DNA of 64,000 nt. Origin: Halopseudomonas laoshanensis (lineage in GTDB: Bacteria > Pseudomonadota > Gammaproteobacteria > Pseudomonadales > Pseudomonadaceae). The stretch spans positions 1-64,000 of the forward strand of contig NZ_QOVF01000011.1 in assembly GCF_008365385.1 (NCBI RefSeq). The letters are read 5' to 3'. The notes beneath the pieces were generated by a model that ran no database searches, was not told where the DNA came from, and worked only from the letters and a program-made list of their open reading frames with translations. Below are positions 1 to 9,653 of the stretch, piece after piece; position 1 is the first letter of the stretch; each line of letters opens with the position of its first letter. A program made the translations under genes and the position numbers.

Positions 1-1
1 T

Positions 2-415
2 GGCGTTGAGATGTTCCGCAAGCTGCTGGACGAAGGTCGTGCCGGTGAGAACGTAGGTGTACTGCTGCGCGGTACCAAGCGTGAAGACGTAGAGCGTGGT
101 CAGGTACTGGCCAAGCCGGGCACTATCAAGCCGCACACTCAGTTCGAAGCTGAAGTGTACGTGCTGGGCAAGGATGAAGGCGGCCGTCACACTCCGTTCT
201 TCAAAGGCTATCGCCCGCAGTTCTACTTCCGTACTACTGACGTGACTGGTTCGTGCGAACTGCCAGAAGGCGTTGAGATGGTCATGCCTGGCGATAACGT
301 CAAGCTGGTCGTCACTCTGATCGCTCCGATCGCCATGGAAGATGGTCTGCGCTTCGCGATTCGCGAAGGCGGCCGTACCGTTGGTGCCGGCGTGGTTGCC
401 AAGATTATCGCCTGA
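2..415 (+). CDS. tuf: Elongation factor Tu, C-terminal part (truncated by window start)
   Basis: The reading frame is open from the first base and encodes the last 137 residues of EF-Tu. It covers the two beta-barrel domains (2 and 3) that grip the acceptor and T arms of aminoacyl-tRNA; the GTPase domain lies upstream of the window. Hallmarks include the [20 protein letters not shown] stretch and the C-terminal [12 protein letters not shown] segment. It is followed by its own intrinsic terminator, so it ends the preceding str-type transcript. The copy number (tufA or tufB) cannot be told from here. Confidence 0.97.
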   Translation, partial: GVEMFRKLLDEGRAGENVGVLLRGTKREDVERGQVLAKPGTIKPHTQFEAEVYVLGKDEGGRHTPFFKGYRPQFYFRTTDVTGSCELPEGVEMVMPGDNVKLVVTLIAPIAMEDGLRFAIREGGRTVGAGVVAKIIA

Positions 416-431
416 TAATCTGGGCCATAAG

Positions 432-465
432 CAAAAGCCCCCTTTTTAAGGGGGCTTTTGTATTT
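432..465 (+). terminator. Intrinsic terminator after tuf
   Basis: A perfect inverted repeat, CAAAAGCCCCC (432-442) and GGGGGCTTTTG (450-460), is separated by a TTTTTAA loop. The arms carry the A/T tracts typical of a rho-independent terminator. It sits 17 bases after the tuf stop and just before the S10 operon promoter. Confidence 0.92.
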
Positions 466-468
466 AGG

Positions 469-497
469 TTGACAGTGGGTGGTCGCATCAGTAGAAT
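469..497 (+). promoter_or_regulatory. Strong sigma70 promoter of the S10 operon
   Basis: TTGACA (469-474) and TAGAAT (492-497) are separated by exactly 17 bases, a consensus -35 and a 5/6 -10 box. It lies between the tuf terminator and rpsJ and leaves a leader of roughly 65-70 bases before the rpsJ start. No other promoter as strong was seen between here and the alpha-operon genes. Confidence 0.85.
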
Positions 498-571
498 TGC
501 GCCTCCCTTGGATGGGCCTACCCGATGTTCGGGTGAGCTCTGAAGAATTGAAGCTTGGAGTTTCTGGTCAA

Positions 572-883
572 ATGCAGAACCAACAGATTCGTATTCGGTT
601 GAAGGCTTTTGATCACCGCCTGATAGATCAATCAACCCAGGAAATCGTGGATACCGCGAAACGTACTGGGGCTCAGGTCCGTGGTCCAATTCCTTTGCCG
701 ACTCGCAAAGAGCGTTTTACAGTGCTGGTTTCCCCGCACGTCAATAAAGATGCCCGTGATCAGTACGAGATCCGCACCCATAAAAGGGTTTTGGATATCG
801 TTCAGCCTACCGACAAGACTGTCGATGCGCTGATGAAGCTGGACCTGGCAGCTGGCGTTGAGGTTCAGATCAGCCTCGGCTGA
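572..883 (+). CDS. rpsJ: 30S ribosomal protein S10 / transcription factor NusE
   Basis: The 103-residue protein has the family's full length. It binds 16S rRNA in the 30S head and also acts as NusE in the NusB–S10 antitermination complex; nusB lies in this window at 41.1 kb. The segments [13 protein letters not shown] and [10 protein letters not shown] are characteristic. An in-frame GTG at 479 would add 31 unrelated residues. The ATG at 572 is preferred because of the TTGGAG ribosome site upstream and the match to known S10 length. It is the first gene of the S10 operon. Confidence 0.98.
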   Translation: MQNQQIRIRLKAFDHRLIDQSTQEIVDTAKRTGAQVRGPIPLPTRKERFTVLVSPHVNKDARDQYEIRTHKRVLDIVQPTDKTVDALMKLDLAAGVEVQISLG

Positions 884-976
884 TAGTCCTATACGACGGG
901 GGCTATAAGTCGTGTAACGCCCTGCAATGGGCGGCCATAGCGGGTAATAGCCCCGTGCACTCATGAGGTTTAAAGA

Positions 977-1612
977 ATGACTATTGGATTAGTCGGCCGG
1001 AAATGCGGTATGACCCGCGTTTTCACTGAAGATGGTGTTTCCATACCGGTTACGGTTGTTGAAGTTGAGCCGAACCGCGTCACACAGGTTAAATCCCTGG
1101 ATACTGATGGCTACCAAGCCGTTCAGATCACCGTTGGTGAGCGTCGCGTTAGTCGCGTCAGCAAGCCGATGGCCGGGCATTTCGCCAAAGCCAATACCGC
1201 GGCTGGCCGTCGCGTCTGTGAATTCCGCTTTGAAGAAGGCGAGTTTGCTGCTGGCTCCGAAATCACCGTGAGCATTTTTGAAGCGGGTCAGATGGTTGAT
1301 GTTACTGGTCAGTCCAAAGGTAAGGGCTTTGCCGGTACTATCAAGCGTTGGAACTTCCGCGGTCAGGATGCGACCCACGGTAACTCTGTATCGCACCGCG
1401 TTCCTGGCTCTATCGGCCAGTGCCAGACCCCAGGTCGGGTATTCAAGGGCAAGAAAATGGCTGGTCACATGGGTGCTGAGCAAGTGACCGTGCAGACCCT
1501 TGAAATCGTCCGCGTTGACGCCGAACGTAACCTGCTGTTGATCCGGGGCTCTGTCCCAGGCGCACCAGGTAGCGACGTCATTGTCCGCCCGGCTGTCAAG
1601 GCCAAGGGTTAA
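977..1612 (+). CDS. rplC: 50S ribosomal protein L3
   Basis: The 211-residue protein is full length. L3 is an early assembly protein whose long extension reaches toward the peptidyl transferase centre. It opens with the family start [15 protein letters not shown] and contains the conserved extension [14 protein letters not shown] and the glutamine of [23 protein letters not shown], which PrmB methylates in enterobacteria. A 93-base spacer separates it from rpsJ, the longest gap inside the S10 operon. Confidence 0.98.
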   Translation: MTIGLVGRKCGMTRVFTEDGVSIPVTVVEVEPNRVTQVKSLDTDGYQAVQITVGERRVSRVSKPMAGHFAKANTAAGRRVCEFRFEEGEFAAGSEITVSIFEAGQMVDVTGQSKGKGFAGTIKRWNFRGQDATHGNSVSHRVPGSIGQCQTPGRVFKGKKMAGHMGAEQVTVQTLEIVRVDAERNLLLIRGSVPGAPGSDVIVRPAVKAKG

Positions 1613-1624
1613 GGGGGAGTTACC

Positions 1625-2227
1625 ATGAATCTGAATGTAGCTGGTGCAAACGCGATCGAAGTATCTGATCTGACTTTTGCCACCGAGTTTAATGAAACCC
1701 TGGTACACCAAGCCGTTGTTGCTTATATGGCAGGTGGACGTCAGGGTACCAAGCAGCAGAAGACCCGTGCTGACGTATCCGGTGGCGGCAAGAAGCCCTG
1801 GCGTCAGAAGGGTACCGGTCGTGCCCGTGCTGGCACCATCCGCAGCCCAATCTGGCGCGGGGGCGGTACCACTTTTGCAGCTCGTCCACAAAACCATGAG
1901 CAGAAGCTGAACAGGAAGATGTACCGTGGCGCACTGCGCTCGATCCTGTCCGAGCTGATCCGCCTGGACCGTTTGGTAGTGGTTGAAGAGTTCTCTATGG
2001 AAGCTCCCAAGACCAAGGCCCTGGTTGGCATGCTCAAGGATTTGAATCTGGACAACGTGTTGATCGTTACTGACAGCCTTGACTCCAATCTGTACCTCGC
2101 TGCGCGCAACCTGCCGCATGTCGATGTACGTGATGTGCAGGGTTCAGATCCGGTCAGTCTGATCGCTTACGACAAGGTACTGATCACCGTACCTGCTGTT
2201 AAGAAGTTCGAGGAGATGCTGGGATGA
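1625..2227 (+). CDS. rplD: 50S ribosomal protein L4
   Basis: The 200-residue protein is full length. L4 lines the polypeptide exit tunnel. In E. coli it represses its own operon through the leader RNA, but that mechanism is not established for Pseudomonas and the leader here is short. The tunnel loop is recognisable around residues 55-85, with [19 protein letters not shown] and [12 protein letters not shown]. Its stop overlaps the rplW start by four bases, which points to translational coupling. Confidence 0.98.
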   Translation: MNLNVAGANAIEVSDLTFATEFNETLVHQAVVAYMAGGRQGTKQQKTRADVSGGGKKPWRQKGTGRARAGTIRSPIWRGGGTTFAARPQNHEQKLNRKMYRGALRSILSELIRLDRLVVVEEFSMEAPKTKALVGMLKDLNLDNVLIVTDSLDSNLYLAARNLPHVDVRDVQGSDPVSLIAYDKVLITVPAVKKFEEMLG

Positions 2228-2523
2228 ACCAAGAGCGCATTTTCAAAGTACTGCTTGGCCCGCATGTATCCGAGAAGGCTACCGTGCTGGCTGACAGCAA
2301 GAACCAGTTCGTGTTCAAGGTGGAAACCACCGCGACCAAGCTGGAAATCAAAAAGGCTGTCGAGCAACTGTTCAGCGTCAAGGTCAAGACTGTTGCGACC
2401 TTGAACGTCAAGGGCAAGACCAAGCGAACCGTTCGCGGCCTGGGCAAGCGTAGTGACTGGAAGAAGGCGTACGTCAGCCTGCAGCCTGGTCAAGACATCG
2501 ATTTTGCCAGCGCTGATAAGTAA
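2224..2523 (+). CDS. rplW: 50S ribosomal protein L23
   Basis: The 99-residue protein is full length. L23 sits at the tunnel exit and docks trigger factor and SRP. The start [11 protein letters not shown] and the end [14 protein letters not shown] are typical. The start codon overlaps the rplD stop (ATGA), and rplB follows after ten bases. Confidence 0.98.
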   Translation: MNQERIFKVLLGPHVSEKATVLADSKNQFVFKVETTATKLEIKKAVEQLFSVKVKTVATLNVKGKTKRTVRGLGKRSDWKKAYVSLQPGQDIDFASADK

Positions 2524-2533
2524 GGGGTAAATC

Positions 2534-3358
2534 ATGGCAATTGTTAAATGTAAACCTACTTCCCCTGGCCGCCGCTTCGTAGTCAAGGTCGTTAACTCCG
2601 ACCTGCACAAGGGTGCTCCATATGCACCTCTGGTCGAGAAGCAAGGCAAAACGGGTGGTCGTAACAATAATGGTCGCATCACCACGCGTCATCGTGGGGG
2701 CGGGCATAAGCAGCATTACCGTTTGGTCGATTTCCGTCGCAACAAGGATGGCATTCCAGCCACCGTTGAGCGTATTGAATACGATCCGAACCGTACCGCT
2801 CACATCGCGCTGCTGATGTATGCAGATGGCGAGCGTCGTTACATCATCGCACCCAAGGGTGTGAGCGCTGGGGATCAACTGGTCTCAGGTGCAGAGTCGC
2901 CGATTAAGCCCGGTAACTCCTTGCCGCTGCGTAATATTCCGGTGGGTAGCACCATCCACGCGATCGAACTGAAGCCGGGTAAAGGCGCTCAGGTTGCTCG
3001 TAGTGCTGGTGCTTCCGTACAGCTGGTTGCTCGTGAAGGTGCCTATGTGACAGTTCGCCTGCGTTCCGGCGAAATGCGCAAAGTGCTGGGCGAGTGCCGT
3101 GCCACCCTGGGCGAAGTGTCCAACGGTGAGCACAGCCTGCGTTCATTGGGTAAGGCTGGCGCCAAGCGCTGGCGCGGTGTTCGTCCGACCGTTCGTGGTG
3201 TTGCCATGAACCCGGTAGATCACCCGCACGGTGGTGGTGAAGGCCGTACTTCCGGTGGTCGCCACCCAGTATCGCCATGGGGCTTCCCGACCAAGGGTGC
3301 CAAGACTCGGTCCAACAAGCGCACGGACAAGATGATTGTCCGCCGCCGCAGCAAGTAA
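2534..3358 (+). CDS. rplB: 50S ribosomal protein L2
   Basis: The 274-residue protein is full length. L2 is a primary 23S rRNA binder needed for subunit joining and peptidyl transferase activity. It contains the zinc-free oligonucleotide-binding and SH3-like domains. The highly conserved [20 protein letters not shown] near the C-terminus includes the histidine essential for activity. The [10 protein letters not shown] stretch near the N-terminus is also diagnostic. Confidence 0.98.
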   Translation: MAIVKCKPTSPGRRFVVKVVNSDLHKGAPYAPLVEKQGKTGGRNNNGRITTRHRGGGHKQHYRLVDFRRNKDGIPATVERIEYDPNRTAHIALLMYADGERRYIIAPKGVSAGDQLVSGAESPIKPGNSLPLRNIPVGSTIHAIELKPGKGAQVARSAGASVQLVAREGAYVTVRLRSGEMRKVLGECRATLGEVSNGEHSLRSLGKAGAKRWRGVRPTVRGVAMNPVDHPHGGGEGRTSGGRHPVSPWGFPTKGAKTRSNKRTDKMIVRRRSK

Positions 3359-3370
3359 GGGGATACGACA

Positions 3371-3646
3371 GTGCCGCGTTCTCTAAAGAAAGGTCCTTTT
3401 ATCGATCTTCACCTGTTAAAGAAGATCGAAGTGGCAGTTGAGAAGAACGATCGCAAGCCAATCAAGACTTGGTCGCGCCGTTCTATGGTCCTGCCGCAAA
3501 TGGTTGGTTTGACCATTGCTGTTCATAACGGTCGTCAGCATGTTCCGGTTATTGTTTCGGAAGATATGGTCGGCCACAAGTTAGGCGAATTTTCTGCAAC
3601 GCGTACCTATCGTGGTCACGTGGCAGACAAGAAAGCCAAGCGCTAA
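3371..3646 (+). CDS. rpsS: 30S ribosomal protein S19
   Basis: The 91-residue protein is full length. It begins with GTG, giving the usual N-terminus [17 protein letters not shown]19 forms a head complex with S13 and contacts the A-site tRNA and the B1a inter-subunit bridge. Conserved features are [23 protein letters not shown] and GHKLGEF. It lies twelve bases after rplB and twelve before rplV. Confidence 0.98.
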   Translation: MPRSLKKGPFIDLHLLKKIEVAVEKNDRKPIKTWSRRSMVLPQMVGLTIAVHNGRQHVPVIVSEDMVGHKLGEFSATRTYRGHVADKKAKR

Positions 3647-3657
3647 GGGGTTAGAAG

Positions 3658-3990
3658 ATGGAAGTTGCCGCTACACATAAAGGCGCCCGCCTCTCTGCCC
3701 AGAAAGCGCGCTTGGTCGCCGACCAGATCCGCGGAAAGAAAGTGGATGAGGCCCTGAACCTGCTGAAATTCAGCAACAAGAAGGCCGCTGAAGTCATCAA
3801 GAAGGTACTCGAGTCGGCTATTGCCAACGCCGAGCACAATGATGGCGCAGACGTGGATGACCTTAAGGTGTCCACCGTGTTTGTCAACGAGGGTCGCTCT
3901 TTGAAGCGCATCATGCCACGTGCCAAAGGCCGTGCTGATCGCATCGTAAAGCGGTCTTGTCATATCACGGTCAAGGTTGCTGACAAGTAG
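3658..3990 (+). CDS. rplV: 50S ribosomal protein L22
   Basis: The 110-residue protein is full length. L22 lines the exit tunnel next to L4. Its beta hairpin, around [19 protein letters not shown], forms the constriction where macrolide-resistance changes arise in other bacteria. The N-terminal [15 protein letters not shown] is characteristic. Nothing unusual was noted. Confidence 0.98.
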   Translation: MEVAATHKGARLSAQKARLVADQIRGKKVDEALNLLKFSNKKAAEVIKKVLESAIANAEHNDGADVDDLKVSTVFVNEGRSLKRIMPRAKGRADRIVKRSCHITVKVADK

Positions 3991-4002
3991 GGAGTCGATC
4001 AC

Positions 4003-4683
4003 ATGGGTCAGAAAGTACATCCGATAGGCATCCGCCTCGGTATTGTTAAACAGCACACTTCGGTGTGGTACGCAGAAGGCCGCACTTACGCGGACTATCT
4101 GAATACGGATCTGAAAGTACGCGAGTACGTTCAGACCAAATTGAAAAGCGCTTCGGTCAGCCGCGTTGATATTCAGCGCCCGGCACAAACCGCCAAGATC
4201 ACCATTCACACTGCCCGTCCAGGCATCGTGATTGGTAAGAAAGGCGAGGATGTCGAGAAGCTGCGTCAGGAACTGACCAAGCAAATGGGCGTGCCCGTGC
4301 ACATCAACATCGAAGAGATCCGCAAGCCGGAGCTCGACGGTGCCCTGGTTGCACAAAGCGTTGCTCAGCAGCTCGAGCGTCGCGTTATGTTCCGTCGTGC
4401 TATGAAGCGCGCAGTACAGAACGCCATGCGTATCGGCGCCAAGGGTATCAAGATCCAGGTAAGCGGCCGCCTCGGCGGTGCTGAAATTGCCCGGACCGAA
4501 TGGTACCGCGAAGGACGTGTGCCTTTGCACACCCTGCGCGCCGACATCGACTACGCGACGGCTGAAGCCCACACCACATACGGTGTGATTGGCGTCAAGG
4601 TTTGGATTTTCAAAGGCGAGATCATTGGTGGTCAGCCTGAAGAAACCAAAACTGCCGCTCCCAAGAAAAAAGCTGCTAAGTAA
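4003..4683 (+). CDS. rpsC: 30S ribosomal protein S3
   Basis: The 226-residue protein is full length. S3 forms part of the mRNA entry channel and its helicase activity. The sequence shows the family start [14 protein letters not shown], a KH domain with the GXXG loop GKKGED, and the C-terminal domain with [30 protein letters not shown]. The last dozen residues form a lysine-rich tail (PKKKAAK). Confidence 0.98.
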   Translation: MGQKVHPIGIRLGIVKQHTSVWYAEGRTYADYLNTDLKVREYVQTKLKSASVSRVDIQRPAQTAKITIHTARPGIVIGKKGEDVEKLRQELTKQMGVPVHINIEEIRKPELDGALVAQSVAQQLERRVMFRRAMKRAVQNAMRIGAKGIKIQVSGRLGGAEIARTEWYREGRVPLHTLRADIDYATAEAHTTYGVIGVKVWIFKGEIIGGQPEETKTAAPKKKAAK

Positions 4684-4694
4684 GGGGTACGCAC

Positions 4695-5108
4695 ATGTTA
4701 CAACCCAAGCGTACGAAGTTCCGCAAGCAAATGACTGGCCACAACCGTGGCCTGGCACTTCGCGGTAGTAAGGTGAGCTTTGGCGAATATGCATTGAAAG
4801 CCGTTGGCCGTGGTCGTTTGACCGCGCGCCAGATCGAGGCAGCACGTCGTGCCTTGACCCGTCACGTTAAGCGTGGCGGTAAGATCTGGATTCGTGTATT
4901 CCCGGACAAGCCGATCTCCAAGAAGCCGTTGGAAGTTCGGATGGGTAAAGGTAAGGGTAATGTCGAGTACTGGGTTGCCCAGATTAAGCCTGGCAAAGTC
5001 CTGTATGAGATTGAAGGTGTTTCCGAAGAGTTGGCGCGTGAGGCTTTTGCTCTCGCTGCTGCCAAGCTGCCTCTCGCTACCACCTTTGTTAAGCGGACGG
5101 TGATGTGA
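4695..5108 (+). CDS. rplP: 50S ribosomal protein L16
   Basis: The 137-residue protein is full length. L16 positions tRNAs in the A and P sites, and its Arg81 region is hydroxylated by YcfD in relatives. [15 protein letters not shown] is the classic N-terminus, and the [20 protein letters not shown] segment is conserved. Its TGA stop shares its last base with the rpmC start. Confidence 0.98.
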   Translation: MLQPKRTKFRKQMTGHNRGLALRGSKVSFGEYALKAVGRGRLTARQIEAARRALTRHVKRGGKIWIRVFPDKPISKKPLEVRMGKGKGNVEYWVAQIKPGKVLYEIEGVSEELAREAFALAAAKLPLATTFVKRTVM

Positions 5109-5299
5109 TGAAAGCAACTGAACTTCGTGAAAAATCTGCTGAGCAGCTCAATGAGCAGCTGCTCACCCTGCTGCGTGATCAGTTCAATCTGCGCATGCAG
5201 AAGGCAACCGGTCAACTCGGTCAGAGCCACCTGCTGAAGCAGGCCAAGCGTGATATCGCCCGAGTCAAGACCGTGCTCAACCAGAAAGGTGGTAACTGA
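5108..5299 (+). CDS. rpmC: 50S ribosomal protein L29
   Basis: The protein has 63 residues, the usual Pseudomonas length, starting at the ATG that overlaps the rplP stop by one base. An in-frame GTG one codon earlier would add a single residue. L29 is a two-helix protein near the tunnel exit beside L23. The sequence carries [18 protein letters not shown] and the DIARVKTVL motif of the second helix. Confidence 0.97.
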   Translation: MKATELREKSAEQLNEQLLTLLRDQFNLRMQKATGQLGQSHLLKQAKRDIARVKTVLNQKGGN

Positions 5300-5301
5300 T
5301 C

Positions 5302-5565
5302 ATGGCCGAGACACAAACAGTAAGTACCGTCACCGGCCGTGTGGTCAGTGACAAGATGGATAAAACCATTACTGTCGTCATCGAGCGCCAGGTAAAGCAC
5401 CCGCTGTACGGTAAGTACATGCGCCGCTCTACCAAGCTGCATGCGCACGATGAAAACAACGAATGCCGCATTGGCGATACTGTCACCATTAAGGAAACCC
5501 GTCCCTTGGCCAAAACCAAGAGCTGGACCCTGGTGCAGATCGACGAGCGCGCGGAACAAGTTTAA
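5302..5565 (+). CDS. rpsQ: 30S ribosomal protein S17
   Basis: The 87-residue protein is full length. S17 is an OB-fold protein that binds 16S rRNA early in 30S assembly. [28 protein letters not shown] and the [10 protein letters not shown] motif identify it. It begins two bases after rpmC. Confidence 0.98.
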   Translation: MAETQTVSTVTGRVVSDKMDKTITVVIERQVKHPLYGKYMRRSTKLHAHDENNECRIGDTVTIKETRPLAKTKSWTLVQIDERAEQV

Positions 5566-5607
5566 AGCCCCGCGCGTTTGCGGATTTTTTAAGGGTCGGA
5601 GAAAGTT

Positions 5608-5976
5608 ATGATTCAGACTCAATCCATGCTGGAAGTAGCAGACAACAGTGGTGCACGTCGCGTTATGTGTATCAAGGTTCTGGGCGGTTCTCACCGCCGC
5701 TACGCCGGCATTGGCGATATCATCAAAGTGACCGTGAAGGAAGCGATTCCCCGCGGCAAAGTAAAGAAAGGCCAGGTGCTCAACGCGGTCATCGTGCGTA
5801 CCCGTCACGGTGTACGCCGTACGGACGGTTCGCTGATCCGTTTTGATGGCAACGCTGCCGTTCTGCTCAATAACAAAAATGAGCCGATCGGTACCCGCAT
5901 CTTTGGGCCAGTGACGCGTGAACTGCGTAATGAGCAGTTCATGAAGATCGTTTCCCTCGCGCCCGAAGTGCTGTAA
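5608..5976 (+). CDS. rplN: 50S ribosomal protein L14
   Basis: The 122-residue protein is full length. L14 forms inter-subunit bridges with 16S rRNA and is the docking site of the silencing factor RsfS. The start [22 protein letters not shown] and the [13 protein letters not shown] region are near-invariant. In E. coli L14 begins the spc operon. Here a 42-base spacer ending in GGATTTTTTAAGG separates it from rpsQ, but no convincing separate promoter was found. Confidence 0.98.
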   Translation: MIQTQSMLEVADNSGARRVMCIKVLGGSHRRYAGIGDIIKVTVKEAIPRGKVKKGQVLNAVIVRTRHGVRRTDGSLIRFDGNAAVLLNNKNEPIGTRIFGPVTRELRNEQFMKIVSLAPEVL

Positions 5977-5987
5977 GGAGCCCGGTC

Positions 5988-6302
5988 ATGCAAAAGATTA
6001 AACGTGAAGACGAAGTAATCGTCATCGCCGGCAAGGATAAAGGCAAGCGCGGCAAGGTCCTCAAGGTCCTGGCTGATCAACGCCTGCTGATTTCCGGCGT
6101 CAACATTATCAAGCGGCACACCAAGCCTAATCCAATGGCTGGTTCGCAAGGCGGTATTGTTGAAAAGGAGGCGCCAATCCACGTCTCCAACGTGGCAATC
6201 TTCAACGCCGCGACTAGCAAAGCCGATCGTATCGGTTTCAAGGTCGAAGACGGTAAGAAGGTTCGTATTTTCAAGTCGACGCAAAAAGCCGTCGACGCTT
6301 GA
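5988..6302 (+). CDS. rplX: 50S ribosomal protein L24
   Basis: The 104-residue protein is full length. L24 is one of the two assembly initiators of the 50S subunit. It has an N-terminal KOW motif ([20 protein letters not shown]) and the conserved HTKPNP loop. It lies eleven bases after rplN. Confidence 0.98.
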   Translation: MQKIKREDEVIVIAGKDKGKRGKVLKVLADQRLLISGVNIIKRHTKPNPMAGSQGGIVEKEAPIHVSNVAIFNAATSKADRIGFKVEDGKKVRIFKSTQKAVDA

Positions 6303-6319
6303 GAATCTAGGTGCTTACC

Positions 6320-6859
6320 ATGGCAAGATTGAAAGAACTGTACCGGACTACTCTCGTTCCACAGATCCAGGAAGAACTGGGCCTGAAGAACGTGATGGAA
6401 GTGCCGAAACTCACCAAAATCACCCTTAACATGGGTCTTGGTGAAGCTGTTGGTGATAAGAAAATCATCGAAACCGCAATGGCTGACCTGGAGAAGATCA
6501 CGGGCCGTAAAGGCATCGTGACCTACGCTCGCAAGTCGATCGCTGGTTTCAAGATTCGTGACGGCTGGCCGATTGGTGTCAAGGTTACCTTGCGCCGCGA
6601 GCAGATGTACGAATTCCTGGATCGCCTGCTGTCGATCTCTCTGCCGCGTGTGCGTGACTTCCGTGGCCTGAACGCGAAATCGTTCGATGGCCGTGGTAAC
6701 TACAGCATGGGCGTCAAGGAACAGATCATCTTCCCGGAAATCGATTATGACAAGATCGACGTTCTGCGTGGTCTGGACATTACTTTGACCACCACTGCCC
6801 GGACGGATGACGAAGGCCGCGCGCTCCTGCGTGCGTTCAAGTTCCCGTTCCGTAACTAG
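6320..6859 (+). CDS. rplE: 50S ribosomal protein L5
   Basis: The protein has 179 residues from the ATG giving MARLKELY, the normal family length. An in-frame GTG nine bases upstream would add three residues but lacks a spaced ribosome site. L5 binds 5S rRNA and contacts the P-site t[40 protein letters not shown] and the C-terminal FKFPFRN are diagnostic. Confidence 0.97.
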   Translation: MARLKELYRTTLVPQIQEELGLKNVMEVPKLTKITLNMGLGEAVGDKKIIETAMADLEKITGRKGIVTYARKSIAGFKIRDGWPIGVKVTLRREQMYEFLDRLLSISLPRVRDFRGLNAKSFDGRGNYSMGVKEQIIFPEIDYDKIDVLRGLDITLTTTARTDDEGRALLRAFKFPFRN

Positions 6860-6870
6860 GAGTCTAGGTA

Positions 6871-7176
6871 ATGGCTAAAGTCAGCATGAAAAACCGCGAG
6901 GCCAAGCGCACTCGTATGGTTGCCAAGTACGCTGCAAAGCGTGCTGAAATCAAGGCTATCATCGGCAACATCAACGCGTCTGTCGAAGACCGTTGGAATG
7001 CCCAGGTAGCTTTGCAAAAACTGCCGCGCGATGCCAGCCCGGTTCGTCAGCGTAACCGCTGCCGCATCACTGGTCGTCCGCACGGTGTATATCGCAAGTT
7101 TGGCCTGAGCCGTATCAAGTTGCGTGAAGCAGCTATGCGCGGTGACGTCCCCGGTCTGGTTAAAGCCAGCTGGTAA
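6871..7176 (+). CDS. rpsN: 30S ribosomal protein S14 (zinc-free type)
   Basis: The 101-residue protein is of the long, zinc-independent (C-minus) class: the CXXC pairs of the short form are absent. S14 sits in the 30S head near S3 and S10. [31 protein letters not shown] is the conserved C-terminal half. The C-minus form means that this protein does not draw on cellular zinc, unlike L36 in the same cluster. Confidence 0.97.
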   Translation: MAKVSMKNREAKRTRMVAKYAAKRAEIKAIIGNINASVEDRWNAQVALQKLPRDASPVRQRNRCRITGRPHGVYRKFGLSRIKLREAAMRGDVPGLVKASW

Positions 7177-7215
7177 ACCAGACCTTAATTACTCAGTTTC
7201 AGGAGCACAAAGCCC

Positions 7216-7608
7216 ATGAGTATGCAGGACCCGTTAGCTGATATGCTAACCCGCATCCGTAATGCCCAGATGGCTGAAAAGTCCAGTGTCAGCATGCCTT
7301 CGGCAAAGCTGAAGGTGGCTGTCGCCAAAGTATTGAAAGAAGAAGGTTACGTAGCTGGTTATGACGTGCAGGGCGATGCAAAGCCTGTACTGTCAATCGA
7401 GCTGAAGTACTTCGAGGGCAGGCCGGTAATTGAAGATATCAAGCGCGTAAGCCGTCCCGGTCTGCGTCAGTACAAGTCCGTTGACCAGATTCCTAAGGTC
7501 AAGGGTGGATTGGGTGTATCGATTGTCTCCACCAACAAAGGTGTTATGACTGATCGTTCCGCTCGCGCTGCCGGTATCGGTGGTGAAGTGCTCTGTACCG
7601 TATTCTGA
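7216..7608 (+). CDS. rpsH: 30S ribosomal protein S8
   Basis: The 130-residue protein is full length. S8 binds helix 21 of 16S rRNA and in E. coli represses the spc operon. [21 protein letters not shown] and the C-terminal [23 protein letters not shown] are characteristic. A 39-base spacer precedes it, with AGGAG about ten bases ahead of the ATG. Confidence 0.98.
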   Translation: MSMQDPLADMLTRIRNAQMAEKSSVSMPSAKLKVAVAKVLKEEGYVAGYDVQGDAKPVLSIELKYFEGRPVIEDIKRVSRPGLRQYKSVDQIPKVKGGLGVSIVSTNKGVMTDRSARAAGIGGEVLCTVF

Positions 7609-7620
7609 TAGGGGGTTACG

Positions 7621-8151
7621 ATGTCTCGCGTCGCTAAAGACCCTGTCAAATTGCCACAGGGCGTAGAAGTCAAACTGAACGGTCAGGACATTTCCGTCAA
7701 GGGCGCCAAAGGCACTCTGGATCTGAACCTGCACTCGACAGTCGAAGTTGTTCAGGAAGACGGTGAGCTGCGGTTTGCCGCCCGTCCGGGCAGCGTCAAT
7801 ATGGCCATGGCCGGTACCACGCGTGCGTTGGTACAGAACATGGTTACCGGTGTCACAGACGGCTTTGAGCGCAAGCTGCAGCTGGTCGGTGTTGGTTACA
7901 AAGCGCAGGCCAAAGGGCAGGTTCTGTCCCTGGCGCTGGGTTTTTCCCACCCGATCGAGTATCAGTTGCCTGAAGGTGTTTCCGCGGAAACCCCCAGCCA
8001 GACTGACATCATCATTAAAGGTATCGACAAGCAGCTGGTCGGTCAGGTAGCCGCGGAAATTCGTGATTTCCGTCGTCCCGAACCCTATAAGGGCAAGGGT
8101 GTTCGCTACACCGACGAGATCGTGCGTCGTAAAGAAGCCAAGAAGAAGTAG
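7621..8151 (+). CDS. rplF: 50S ribosomal protein L6
   Basis: The 176-residue protein is full length. L6 has two related domains near the factor-binding site and the sarcin–ricin loop. [16 protein letters not shown] opens it. The C-terminal motif [16 protein letters not shown] is near-invariant and includes the lysine/glycine loop that contacts 23S rRNA. Confidence 0.98.
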   Translation: MSRVAKDPVKLPQGVEVKLNGQDISVKGAKGTLDLNLHSTVEVVQEDGELRFAARPGSVNMAMAGTTRALVQNMVTGVTDGFERKLQLVGVGYKAQAKGQVLSLALGFSHPIEYQLPEGVSAETPSQTDIIIKGIDKQLVGQVAAEIRDFRRPEPYKGKGVRYTDEIVRRKEAKKK

Positions 8152-8161
8152 GGCATAGCAA

Positions 8162-8512
8162 ATGAGCGATAAAAAAGTTATTCGTCTCCGTCGCGCTCGC
8201 CGTTCGCGTTTGAAGCAGCGCGAGCTGGAAGCCGTACGTCTGTGCGTGTACCGTTCTTCGCAGCACATGTACGCACAAGTGATCGCAGCTGATGGCGCCA
8301 CTGTTTTGGCCAGCGCTTCCACGCTGGACTCCGATTTGCGCAGTGGCAACACTGGCAATATCGAAGCCGCCAAGAAAGTCGGTTTGCTGGTAGCTGAGCG
8401 CGCCAAGGCCGCCGGTGTAAGTCAGGTCTCCTTTGACCGTTCCGGCTTCAAGTATCATGGCCGCGTGAAAGCGCTTGCCGACGCCGCTCGTGAAGGCGGG
8501 CTGGAATTCTAA
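8162..8512 (+). CDS. rplR: 50S ribosomal protein L18
   Basis: The 116-residue protein is full length. L18 delivers 5S rRNA to the large subunit together with L5. The basic N-terminus ([14 protein letters not shown]) and the C-terminal [26 protein letters not shown] are typical. It is ten bases from both rplF and rpsE. Confidence 0.98.
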   Translation: MSDKKVIRLRRARRSRLKQRELEAVRLCVYRSSQHMYAQVIAADGATVLASASTLDSDLRSGNTGNIEAAKKVGLLVAERAKAAGVSQVSFDRSGFKYHGRVKALADAAREGGLEF

Positions 8513-8522
8513 GGGTAGAGCT

Positions 8523-9026
8523 ATGGCTAATTTCGAGCAAAAGCGCGACGAAGGTTACATTGAGAAACTCGTTCAAGTTAACCGCGTTGCCAAAGTAGTA
8601 AAAGGCGGCCGTATCTTCGCTTTCACCGCACTCACAGTAGTCGGCGATGGCAAGGGTCGCGTGGGTTTCGGTCGTGGTAAGGCGCGTGAAGTGCCTGCCG
8701 CTATCCAGAAAGCCATGGAAGCTGCACGTCGTAACATGATCCAGGTGGACCTTAACGGTTCAACTTTGCAATATCCGGTTAAAGCTGCACATGGTGCCTC
8801 CAAGGTATACATGCAGCCTGCTTCCGAAGGTACCGGCGTTATCGCTGGTGGCGCCATGCGCGCCGTCCTGGAAGCTGCTGGTGTGCATAACGTACTGGCC
8901 AAGTGTTACGGTTCCACCAATCCGGTCAACGTCGTCCAGGCCACTTACAAGGGCCTGAAATCCATGCAGTCGCCTGAGTCAGTAGCGGCCAAGCGTGGCA
9001 AGACCGTCGAAGACATCGTGGGGTAA
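8523..9026 (+). CDS. rpsE: 30S ribosomal protein S5
   Basis: The protein has 167 residues from the ATG giving [22 protein letters not shown]. An open frame extends further upstream into rplR, but this start has a GGTAGAG ribosome site and the normal family length. S5 contributes to decoding fidelity and mRNA unwinding. The [21 protein letters not shown] and [11 protein letters not shown] segments are conserved. Confidence 0.97.
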   Translation: MANFEQKRDEGYIEKLVQVNRVAKVVKGGRIFAFTALTVVGDGKGRVGFGRGKAREVPAAIQKAMEAARRNMIQVDLNGSTLQYPVKAAHGASKVYMQPASEGTGVIAGGAMRAVLEAAGVHNVLAKCYGSTNPVNVVQATYKGLKSMQSPESVAAKRGKTVEDIVG

Positions 9027-9032
9027 GCTGTC

Positions 9033-9215
9033 ATGGCTAATGCAACAATCAAAGTGACCCTGTTCAAAAGTGTTGTTGGGCGTCTGCCGAACCACAGACT
9101 CTGCGTCAAGGGTCTGGGTCTGCGTCGCATCAATCACACTGTCGAGGTCGAAGATACTCCGGCCGTTCGTGGGATGATCAATAAGGTCTCCTACATGGTT
9201 CGGGTAGAGGGTTAA
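9033..9215 (+). CDS. rpmD: 50S ribosomal protein L30
   Basis: The 60-residue protein is the normal bacterial short form. L30 binds 23S rRNA near the 5S interface. [27 protein letters not shown] and the ending [14 protein letters not shown] are typical. It lies six bases after rpsE and three before rplO. Confidence 0.97.
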   Translation: MANATIKVTLFKSVVGRLPNHRLCVKGLGLRRINHTVEVEDTPAVRGMINKVSYMVRVEG

Positions 9216-9218
9216 GAC

Positions 9219-9653
9219 ATGAAACTGAATGATCTGCGTTCCGCGCCAGGTGCACGCCGTAACAAGCTGCGCGTTGGCCGTGGTATTGGTAGCGGCCTGG
9301 GCAAGACTGCCGGCCGTGGTCACAAAGGTCTGAGCTCACGTTCCGGCGGCACCGTTGCCCCCGGTTTCGAGGGTGGTCAGCAGCCTTTGCATCGTCGTCT
9401 GCCGAAGTTTGGTTTTACTTCGAAGATTGCGATGGTGACTGCCGAGATCCGCACCAGCGAGCTGAACAAGCTGGATGCTGATGTTATCGACCTGCAGGCT
9501 CTGAAAGATGCCAATATCATTGGCAACAAGTTTGTACGTGCCAAGATCGTCCTGTCCGGCGACATGACCAAAGCGGTCAATGTCAAAGGGCTGATGGCCA
9601 CTAAAGGCGCACGTGCAGCAATCGAAGCAGCTGGCGGCAAGTTCGAGGAATAA
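9219..9653 (+). CDS. rplO: 50S ribosomal protein L15
   Basis: The 144-residue protein is full length. L15 is a late assembly protein with a long extended N-terminus. [32 protein letters not shown] and [18 protein letters not shown] are diagnostic. Its stop codon directly abuts the secY start (TAAATG), so the two are probably translationally coupled. Confidence 0.98.
   Translation: MKLNDLRSAPGARRNKLRVGRGIGSGLGKTAGRGHKGLSSRSGGTVAPGFEGGQQPLHRRLPKFGFTSKIAMVTAEIRTSELNKLDADVIDLQALKDANIIGNKFVRAKIVLSGDMTKAVNVKGLMATKGARAAIEAAGGKFEE

Noticed and set aside
989..2119. Long minus-strand open frame opposite rplC and rplD
   Set aside because: It lies fully antisense to two conserved ribosomal genes and has low-complexity, non-family sequence. 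The same applies to the long antisense frames at 3643-4845, 19141-20403, 39311-40375 and 40748-42061.
5566..5592. Possible attenuator between rpsQ and rplN (CCGC/GCGG followed by six T)
   Set aside because: The stem is only four base pairs with a six-base loop, too weak to call inside an operon.
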